A DNA stretch of 5,189 bases from Verrucomicrobiota bacterium (GTDB lineage: Bacteria; Verrucomicrobiota; Verrucomicrobiia; Chthoniobacterales; UBA10450): assembly GCA_003219225.1 (NCBI GenBank), contig QHPZ01000034.1:1-5189 (forward strand), given 5' to 3'. Under the pieces are notes generated by a model. That model was not told the DNA's origin. It did not search any database and was given only the letters and a program-made list of their open reading frames with translations. A program made the position numbers and the translations under genes. This document shows, one piece after another, positions 1 through 5,189 of the stretch. The stretch's first letter is position 1, and each line of letters opens with the position of its first letter.

Positions 1-18
1 AAATCCCGTTTTAAAGAT

Positions 19-60
19 TCGGTAGGGCGAGACGCTGTCGAGCCGATGAACTCTTTCATC
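19..60. repeat. Two adjacent hairpins, possibly a dispersed intergenic repeat
   Basis: This stretch lies just beyond the 3' end of the permease gene. The first hairpin (26-44) has arms GGC-GA-GAC and GTC-GA-GCC around the loop GCT, so two 3-bp helices flank a symmetric tandem G-A mismatch, a motif that is stable when paired in the sheared form. TCGG at 19-22 can pair instead with CCGA at 43-46. The second hairpin (45-60) has perfect 6-bp arms GATGAA and TTCATC with the tetraloop CTCT. No run of T follows on either strand, so a classical intrinsic terminator is not supported. The 21-44 portion resembles short palindromic intergenic repeats that I associate with soil Verrucomicrobiota genomes. 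That is recollection, not a search result. Positions 1-18 hold nothing I can identify. Confidence 0.45.
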
Positions 61-81
61 CATCGTAAGCGGCTTACGATG
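61..81. repeat. Perfect 10-bp inverted repeat over the permease stop codon
   Basis: The arms CATCGTAAGC (61-70) and GCTTACGATG (72-81) are exact reverse complements around a single central base at 71. The permease TAA stop (74-76, minus strand) lies inside one arm. As RNA it would form a hairpin of about 8 bp with a 5-base loop. It adjoins two further hairpins to the left, so together they may protect or end the minus-strand transcript. No T-tract follows, so a rho-independent terminator is unproven. A protein-binding palindrome is the alternative. Confidence 0.6.
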
Positions 82-1414
82 CAGGTTGGATCGATCGAAA
101 CTTTGCGCGCAAGAAATACAAAATGGAAGCACCGAGGAGAATTGCGCCGATCTTGGCGAACTTGTCCCAAGGTTGCGTCAGCCAGAAGAGCCAGAGAATT
201 GCGCCGATCGCAAGCGCTGGAACGATCCGCATGCCTGGAAAAACCAATGCGCGTTGATCCGGAGGCACTTCACGTCGAATCAAAGGCCACACGCTGGCAC
301 AGCAAAGGAGATACATTAGCAATATTGCAACATTCGACAGCACGGCGAGCTGTTCGAAACTTGAGCAAACCGACAAGATGAACGCGATTGCCGCATAGGT
401 GATGATGGCGACGTCGGGCGAGCGATAACGCGGGTGCACGTGCGCGAACCACGCCGGGAGGAGACCGTCGCGCCCGAAAGCAAATATCATCCGCGGCGAA
501 CTGAGAATGTCGCTCGCCACGAAACCAAAGGCAGAGACCGCTGCGCCAAAAATCAGAATGGTGCGGCCAATGTTGCCCAGAAATATTGCGGCAGCTTCAG
601 CAAGCGGCGTCTTCGGATAATTTGCCAGACCGGCGCCAAGCGTTCCCTGCGCCACCAGTTGGATTGTGATATAGATCACGGTCGTACTGACGAGCGCGAG
701 GTAAGCTGCGCGCGGCACTGTGCGCGCCGGGTTTTTGACTTCACCGCTTGGGATCAACGCGACCTCGATTCCAACGAAGGCAAAGATAAGCAGCAGGATA
801 CTGTTACCTAACTCCTCGCTGCTGGGCCACACCGACCAACCGATGTTCGCTCGATTAATGAAAAATATTCCGATAAACAGAAAGAGCAGAATTGGCAGAA
901 GTTTCGCCACCGTCACTGCTCCGACGGCCCCGGCACCGCCGCCGACGCCTCGAAGGTTAATGATGACAAGTGTGAGATAGATCACGAACATAAGGCCCAC
1001 TCGGACGATCGAGTTGCCTAACAGTGGCACGAGACCCCCCAGCGAATCCACGAGCACGTTGCCTACACCCGCCACCGCAGATATGGCAGTGATGCCGTAA
1101 AGTACTCCGGCGACAAAACCGACGTAACGGCCGAACGCGACCTCCACATAAGCGTAAAGACCGCCGGTCAGTGACACGCGGCTGCCGGCAATCGCAAAGC
1201 AGGTGACGAACAACACCATCGCGATCGCACAAGCGATGAACGCGAGCGGGGCTGCTGGGCCGAGACCTTTTGCAACAAGCGCCGGCAAAACAAAAATGCC
1301 GGCGCCAATCGTTGAGTTAACAATGTTCGCGGTAAGTCCCGGCACACCGATCGCCCGGACGAGCTGTTCGTCCACGCGCTCGGCGCGTTCGATCGATATC
1401 GTCTCTTCAGACAC
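74..1414 (-). CDS. APC-family amino acid permease
   Basis: This is a 446-residue inner-membrane transporter of the amino acid-polyamine-organocation superfamily (AA_permease_2 type), expected to move an amino acid or amine by symport or exchange. The length is normal for a 12-helix member. Helix 1 carries the unwound substrate-site motif GAGIF (37-41). Helix 6 has FAFVGIEVAL (211-220), followed by the family signature EVKNPARTVP (225-234). The conserved SPRMIFAFGRDGLLP lies at 306-320, and VHPRYRSP follows at about 326-333. Start: GTG at 1414, giving about 25 hydrophilic residues before helix 1. No strong ribosome binding site is visible, and GTG at codon 14 is an alternative. The gene follows the dehydrogenase gene by 60 bp on the same strand, so co-transcription is plausible. 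The substrate cannot be read from the sequence, and no frame damage is seen. Confidence 0.92.
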   Translation of the reverse strand: MSEETISIERAERVDEQLVRAIGVPGLTANIVNSTIGAGIFVLPALVAKGLGPAAPLAFIACAIAMVLFVTCFAIAGSRVSLTGGLYAYVEVAFGRYVGFVAGVLYGITAISAVAGVGNVLVDSLGGLVPLLGNSIVRVGLMFVIYLTLVIINLRGVGGGAGAVGAVTVAKLLPILLFLFIGIFFINRANIGWSVWPSSEELGNSILLLIFAFVGIEVALIPSGEVKNPARTVPRAAYLALVSTTVIYITIQLVAQGTLGAGLANYPKTPLAEAAAIFLGNIGRTILIFGAAVSAFGFVASDILSSPRMIFAFGRDGLLPAWFAHVHPRYRSPDVAIITYAAIAFILSVCSSFEQLAVLSNVAILLMYLLCCASVWPLIRREVPPDQRALVFPGMRIVPALAIGAILWLFWLTQPWDKFAKIGAILLGASILYFLRAKFRSIQPAS

Positions 1415-1461
1415 CCGCGAATCGTGCGTTATTCCCGCGCCCGAGACAAGATCGACATATC

Positions 1462-1476
1462 AGCGCGGCTCGCGCT
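1462..1476. repeat. GC-rich hairpin at the dehydrogenase stop codon
   Basis: The 6-bp arms AGCGCG (1462-1467) and CGCGCT (1471-1476) close a three-base loop, and the TAG stop of the minus-strand dehydrogenase gene (1475-1477) overlaps the outer end of the stem. No T-tract follows in the minus direction and the permease starts about 50 bp further on. Attenuation or 3'-end stabilisation between the two genes is possible, and so is chance in GC-rich DNA. Confidence 0.35.
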
Positions 1477-2473
1477 AGTCGCGCTTCAACAACAACGGCG
1501 CGATTAGACCGAGGACGAGCAGTCCGCCAAGCAGGAGCCAACTGCGGTGCGTGTTCGTCCAGAGTTGCGGGCTGACGCTGTGGGCACGGGCGTCGAAGTC
1601 ACCGTGCGCGCCGCGGTCTTCGTTAGCGTCAACCGGTTCCCAGAGGTTGTGCGGACGATGTCGATCTTCCGCGCCGTCGTGCTGCTGGGAATCGTAGCCG
1701 GTGCGGGCGAGATAGTGGTCGAGCAAACCAGGAAACATTTTGTTGCCGATAATCGCCTCAACGGTCGGCATGCCGACATAAATCTCGCGCCGCGGGTAGT
1801 GCGACGCATACACGATCGCTTCGGCCGCGACTTCGGGTTGAAAAATCGGCGGGACCGGTTGCGCTTTTCTCGGCAAGCGGCTCTTGACCCAGCTGAACTG
1901 CGGCGTGTTGAGCGCGGGCATTTCAATGATCGTGACCCGCACCCCACTTTTGTCGTGGATCAATTCGCAGCGGAGCGAATCGACAAAACCTTGCACGGCG
2001 TGCTTGGCCGCGCAGTAGGCGGCTTGTAACGGAATGCCGCGATACGCCAGCGCCGAGCCGACTTGAATGATGACGCCGCGGTCGCGCGGCAACATCCGTC
2101 GTAGCGCGGCGAGCGTGCCGTAGACATAGCCGAGGTAAGTGACCTCGGTGACGCGCTTGAATTCGTCGGGTGTCATTTCCTTAATCGGCGAAAACACCGA
2201 TGTCATCGCGTTATTCACCCAGACATCAATCGGACCGAAGTTTTCTTCGACTTCGCCGGCGCCGCGTTCGAGCGCTGCGGCGTCAGCTACGTCGAGCGGC
2301 AACACCAACGCTTCGCCACCGTTGGCTTCCACATCGCGCTGCGCACCTTCGAGTCCGGCGCGACCGCGGGCGATCAAACCGATGCGCGCGCCTTCGCGGG
2401 CGAAGGCTTTGGCCACGGCTCGCCCGACACCCGCCGATGCGCCGGTAATCACAATGACGCGAGCAGGTCCCAT
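1475..2473 (-). CDS. Short-chain dehydrogenase/reductase with C-terminal membrane helix
   Basis: This is a 332-residue NAD(P)-dependent oxidoreductase of the classical SDR superfamily; the substrate is unknown. The Rossmann cofactor motif TGASAGVG lies at 10-17. R36 after the second strand hints at NADP preference. D61-V62 would contact the adenine, and NNA is at 87-89. The catalytic triad is S140, Y153 and K157 (YCAAK). The Asn of the usual N-S-Y-K tetrad is replaced by Thr at 112, in VTYLG. The chain is about 80 residues longer than a minimal SDR. Its tail includes GLLDHYLARTGYDSQQ (249-264), NLWEPV (276-281) and a hydrophobic segment at about 311-329 ending in KRD, so a membrane-anchored enzyme is likely. 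I recall this tail as typical of one SDR subgroup. Start: ATG at 2473. The 15 bases before it are AT-rich without a Shine-Dalgarno sequence. It is the first gene of the minus-strand pair. Confidence 0.9.
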   Translation of the reverse strand: MGPARVIVITGASAGVGRAVAKAFAREGARIGLIARGRAGLEGAQRDVEANGGEALVLPLDVADAAALERGAGEVEENFGPIDVWVNNAMTSVFSPIKEMTPDEFKRVTEVTYLGYVYGTLAALRRMLPRDRGVIIQVGSALAYRGIPLQAAYCAAKHAVQGFVDSLRCELIHDKSGVRVTIIEMPALNTPQFSWVKSRLPRKAQPVPPIFQPEVAAEAIVYASHYPRREIYVGMPTVEAIIGNKMFPGLLDHYLARTGYDSQQHDGAEDRHRPHNLWEPVDANEDRGAHGDFDARAHSVSPQLWTNTHRSWLLLGGLLVLGLIAPLLLKRD

Positions 2474-2564
2474 TGTAATTTAGATCGCCGGCGCCCGAAG
2501 CGGCGGCTGTGAACGGCGCAAGTTGGTTGCCCGTGCGATCTCTTTTTGAGAAGGAAGAATCTGC
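2474..2564. promoter_or_regulatory. Divergent intergenic region between dehydrogenase and actA
   Basis: Both gene sets start outward from these 91 bases, so promoters for both directions should lie here or in the adjacent 5' coding ends. I see no convincing -35/-10 pair on either strand. The dehydrogenase side is AT-rich just before its ATG. The middle is GC-rich and contains the 8-bp self-complementary CGCCGGCG near 2486-2493. Assignment as a promoter region rests on gene orientation only. Confidence 0.4.
2548..2557 (+). promoter_or_regulatory. Ribosome binding site of actA
   Basis: The purine-rich GAGAAGGAAG contains AAGGA at 2551-2555, nine bases before the ATG at 2565. This is the best Shine-Dalgarno sequence in the window and fixes the actA start. 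The translated protein then begins a few residues before its membrane helix, as expected. Confidence 0.75.
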
Positions 2565-3224
2565 ATGGCGCAACTCTTCTCGCCGCGCGCGAACATTTAT
2601 TCCCGGGTGCTGATTGTTGGCGTCCTAATTCTGATTGGCGGTGCCGGCTGGGCGACTTCCGCGATCTTTTGGTCCCCTTCGACGACCTACGTCAATGTGC
2701 CGCTCGATCAGCCGGTCCCATTCAGTCATAAACATCACGTCGGCGATGACGGCATTGATTGCCGCTATTGCCATACCTCGGTCGAGAAATCGCGTTTCGC
2801 TGGCATGCCCACGAGCGAGACCTGCATGAGTTGCCACTCGCAAATTTTTCCCGACGCGCCCGTGCTCGCGCCGGTGCGGCAAAGTTTCGCCACGAACACG
2901 CCGCTCAAGTGGAACCGCGTGTATGACCTGCCCGATTACGTCTGGTTCGACCACAGCATCCACGCCGCGAAAGGGATCGGCTGCTCGACGTGTCACGGGC
3001 GCGTCGACCAGATGCCGGTCACCTGGCGGACGACGACGCTTTACATGAAGTGGTGCCTCGATTGTCACCGCGAGCCGCAAAAATTTGTCCGCCCGCGTGA
3101 CAAAGTTTTCGACATGGCGTGGGAACCGCCGCGCGATCAACACGCCCAAGGCGCCAAGCTCGTCGCGGCGCACAAGATCGACATCAGCGGGCGACTAACG
3201 AATTGCGGGAGCTGCCACCAATGA
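2565..3224 (+). CDS. actA: Pentaheme c-type cytochrome subunit ActA of Alternative Complex III
   Basis: This 219-residue protein is the multiheme subunit of the quinol:acceptor oxidoreductase ACIII, on the outer face of the cytoplasmic membrane. Five CxxCH heme c sites are visible: CRYCH (66-70), CMSCH (87-91), CSTCH (140-144), CLDCH (164-168) and CGSCH (214-218). The last is one residue from the C-terminus. Non-motif histidines at 55, 57, 58, 130, 133, 193 and 203 are candidate distal ligands. A hydrophobic helix at about 15-36 is an uncleaved anchor or signal that places the hemes outside. The helix, heme spacing and short length fit compact ActA forms; some lineages have much longer versions. 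The stop overlaps the actB start in ATGA (3221-3224), implying translational coupling. A heme-bearing nitrate- or sulfate-reduction cytochrome is the alternative, but the adjoining actB argues strongly for ACIII. Confidence 0.93.
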   Translation: MAQLFSPRANIYSRVLIVGVLILIGGAGWATSAIFWSPSTTYVNVPLDQPVPFSHKHHVGDDGIDCRYCHTSVEKSRFAGMPTSETCMSCHSQIFPDAPVLAPVRQSFATNTPLKWNRVYDLPDYVWFDHSIHAAKGIGCSTCHGRVDQMPVTWRTTTLYMKWCLDCHREPQKFVRPRDKVFDMAWEPPRDQHAQGAKLVAAHKIDISGRLTNCGSCHQ

Positions 3225-4129
3225 ATGAATTCGCTTCCGGCGCGAGCGAGTGGCCCAGCGATCTGAGCCGCCGCGAATTTTTGCGCTTGAGCGGGGCGAC
3301 GGTTGCGCTGGCCGGGCTCGGCGCGTGCACGAAGCAACCGATCGAGAAAATCGTGCCCCACGCGAAGCAGCCGCCGGAGATGATTCCCGGAAAACCGTTG
3401 CACTTCGCGAGCGCCACCACCTTCAACGGCTACGCGCAAGGCATCCTCGTCACGAGTCGCGAAGGACGGCCGATCAAAATCGAGGGCAACCCCGATCATC
3501 CGGCGAGCTTGGGCGCGACCACCATCTGGGCCCAGGCCGATCTGCTCGATCTCTACGATCCCGATCGCGCCAAGACTGTGATGCACGGTGATCAACCGAG
3601 CACGTGGAACGATTTCCTGCGCGATGTCGATCTTGCGCTGCAAGCGCAACAACCCACCGGTGGGGCGGGCATTCGCATTTTGAGCGAGTCGTTCACTTCG
3701 CCGACGCTCCAGGCGCAGCTCCAAGTTCTGCTGCAAAAGTTCCCGCGCGCTAGGATTGACGTCTGGAATCCGATCGCTCCTGACGAATCGCCGCTGCGCT
3801 ATGACTTGAGCAAAGCAAGAGTGATCGTCGCGCTCGATTCCGATTTTCTCTTCATGCATCCGGCTGCGCTGCGGCGTGCGCGCGATTTTGCTTCGAGCCG
3901 GCGCGCGAATGAAAACGCCGCCATGAGCCGGCTCTATGTCGCCGAGCCGACGCCGACGATCACCGGCTCGACATCGCAGCGCGCGATATTCGCTCGATCG
4001 CGGAGGAATTCGCTCGTGGCGTCGGCATCCTGCCGATGGGTGAAAGAGGTGTCTCGCCTCCCGCCGCTAACTCCTGGATTCGCGCGGCCACCGAGGATCT
4101 GCTCGCGAACCGAGACGCGAGCATTGTGA
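3221..4129 (+). pseudogene. actB: ActB of Alternative Complex III, N-terminal part up to a frameshift
   Basis: Read as it stands, this frame gives 302 residues, of which only about the first 246-248 are genuine ActB. The rest (to the TGA at 4127-4129) is out-of-frame sequence. The start ATG overlaps the actA stop. SRREFLRLSG (16-25) is a twin-arginine export signal, followed by a hydrophobic stretch and the lipobox LGAC with Cys36, so a Tat-exported lipoprotein is likely. GRPIKIEGNPDHP (82-94) and the LYDPDR that follows are the family's molybdopterin-oxidoreductase-like signature. No Cys cluster follows the signal, in keeping with ActB, whose domain carries no Mo cofactor or N-terminal Fe-S cluster. 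Most homologues I know (TAT-variant-translocated molybdopterin oxidoreductases) have a longer region before the twin arginines, with a YWRSLEELA-like motif that is absent here. The protein continues in another frame from 3958. Confidence 0.88.
3958..3966 (+). other. Frameshift junction in actB at a 9-base sequence read in two frames
   Basis: GATCACCGG at 3958-3966 encodes family-like sequence in both frames. In the upstream frame it supplies the end of PTPT-ITG. In the downstream frame it supplies DHR of DHRLDI. In ActB homologues, as I recall them, these motifs are consecutive and separated by about three residues (TG-xxx-DHR). The simplest reading is that two GATCACCGG copies flanked this spacer and one copy plus the spacer was lost, predicted as 19 bp, which shifts the frame. 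It follows a tandem CCGACG CCGACG at 3947-3958. Confidence 0.7.
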
Positions 4130-5189
4130 TCGCTGGCGAAACACAGCCGCTCGAAGTGCACGACCTCGTTGCCAAAATCAACGAGCAGCTTGGATCGACA
4201 TTCGCGCGGCAGTCGGCTACTCGATACCATCAAACCAAGTCGTTAGGCCAGCTCGTCGGGGAAATGAAGTCTGGCGCAGTTGAGTTGCTCATTATTCTCG
4301 GCGGCAATCCCGTTTACGACGCGCCGGTCGACTTCGATTTCGCGGGCGCGCTGCGGAGAGTAAAGCTGAGCGTCCATCACACGCTGCACCCCAATGAAAC
4401 ATCGCGAAATTGTAACTGGCTGATTCCGGCGACTCACTTCTTGGAGTCGTGGACCGACGCCGTGGCGTTCGACGGCTCGGCTTCGATCGTTCAGCCGCTG
4501 ATCGAGCCGCTCTACGGAAATTTTTCAGTGCACGAAGTCGTCAGCGCGTTGATCGAGCGGCCGGTGCGCACGGCTTACGACGTCGTCCGCCAGTTTTGGT
4601 ATGGCCGAAATCCGAGCGCGACTTTCGAACACGATTGGCGTCGCGCGCTGAGCGACGGTGTGTTTGAAGATGTCGGTCTTGCGCGGTGGATCGCGCTCTC
4701 CGAGCGCGATGTTAAGACTAATGGCGGCGAAGCCGCGTCAACCTTAACACCGTCCGCGGAGCGGCCGGTCCGCCTCGAAGTTGTTTTTCGGGCAGACGCA
4801 AGCGTTCTTGAAGGCCGCTACGCAAATAATGGCTGGCTACAGGAGCTGCCGCGGCCGTTCACGAAATTGACCTGGGATAATGCAGCGCTGATCAGTTCGG
4901 CGCTGGCCGCGCGGGAGAAGATCGACAACGGCGATGTGGTCGAGGTCGAGTTTCGCGGACGCAAACTCAAAGCGCCGGTGTGGATTCAACCGGGACAAGC
5001 CGAAAATTCTGTCACGCTCCATCTCGGCTACGGCCGAACTGAAGCTGGTCGCGGCGGCAAGGGTGTCGGATTCAATGCGTATGCGCTGCGCACCTCGGAC
5101 GCGCTTTGGTTCGGGGATGGGCTAGCAATCCGGAAAACCGGCGAGAAACATTCCTTCGCCACGACGCAGCGACATCATCAGTTGGAAGG
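3958..5189 (+). pseudogene. actB: ActB, downstream part in shifted frame, cut by window edge
   Basis: From 3958 to the last base, 410 codons read without a stop in the frame one base behind the upstream part. They give DHRLDIAARDIRSIAEEFARG, the continuation of the molybdopterin-oxidoreductase-like domain of ActB. Recognisable family blocks follow in order: ILGGNPVYDAPVDFDF (about 4297-4344), HPNETSRNCNWLIPATHFLE (about 4387-4446), ESWTDAVAFDGSASIVQPLI (about 4444-4503), NNGWLQELPRP (about 4825-4857), and a late beta-domain with KIDNGDVVEVEF and LHLGYGRTEAGRGGKGVG. Without the frame break, about 656 residues of actB are in the window. Full ActB is usually near 1000, so its ferredoxin-like Fe-S domain should lie to the right. 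Taken alone, a gene caller would probably start this piece at the ATG at 4036, but no independent gene is implied. Intact motifs and the lack of stops mean the break is very recent or artefactual. Confidence 0.85.

Noticed and set aside
26..60. Rho-independent terminator after the permease
   Set aside because: The stems are present but no T-run follows on the minus strand, and the first stem is interrupted by mismatches. It is recorded as a repeat instead.
434..811. Plus-strand open frame of 125 codons inside the permease
   Set aside because: It is antisense to conserved transmembrane motifs of the permease, with no ribosome binding site or family resemblance.
2625..3173. Long minus-strand open frame opposite actA (182 codons)
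   Set aside because: It is a GC-driven shadow. The plus strand has five heme motifs, a good ribosome binding site and clear family identity; the antisense product shows no recognisable features.
3119..3220. Upstream extension of the actB frame to the ATG at 3119
   Set aside because: It would overlap the C-terminal coding of actA, including the last heme motif. It encodes Arg-rich sequence unlike an ActB N-terminus; the ATGA overlap start at 3221 is better.
3137..3859. Minus-strand open frame of 240 codons opposite actB
   Set aside because: It lies wholly under well-recognised ActB sequence, and its composition (Arg-rich, low complexity) is typical of an antisense shadow.
3947..3970. Programmed -1 ribosomal frameshift joining the two actB frames
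   Set aside because: There is no slippery heptamer or evident downstream pseudoknot, ActB is not known to use recoding, and the junction also seems to have lost residues present in homologues.

Overview
The window is GC-rich coding DNA, roughly 60% by eye, with two divergent gene sets and no mobile element, CRISPR array or RNA gene that I can see. On the minus strand a short-chain dehydrogenase gene (1475-2473) is followed after a 60-bp gap by a 12-helix amino-acid permease gene (74-1414). On the plus strand, a 91-bp intergenic region away, starts an Alternative Complex III (ACIII) respiratory operon: a pentaheme cytochrome (actA, 2565-3224), then the large Tat-exported, molybdopterin-oxidoreductase-like subunit (actB, from 3221). 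The two overlap by 4 bases (ATGA), and actB runs off the right edge.

ACIII is a membrane quinol:electron-acceptor oxidoreductase that replaces the cytochrome bc1 complex in many Bacteroidota, Chloroflexota, Acidobacteriota, Verrucomicrobiota and others. ActA would carry electrons through five c-type hemes. ActB would hold a cofactor-free molybdopterin-like domain and, beyond the window, an iron-sulfur domain. The rest of the operon (actC-F and often a terminal oxidase) should lie to the right. The dehydrogenase and permease have no evident link to ACIII.

The clearest anomaly is in actB. The reading frame breaks at about 3958: homologous protein continues uninterrupted for 410 codons to the window edge in another frame. 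The join looks like a small out-of-frame deletion between two 9-base direct repeats, either a recent mutation or an assembly error. A second point of interest is the left edge (positions 19-81), where three hairpins stand end to end. The last spans the permease stop codon and the first resembles intergenic repeats I associate with soil Verrucomicrobiota.

The source is most likely a soil-type Verrucomicrobiota (Chthoniobacterales-like) or possibly Acidobacteriota bacterium. This rests on the ACIII gene style, GC level and the left-edge repeat, and it is inference only. I see no previously undescribed system here; the genes belong to known families.
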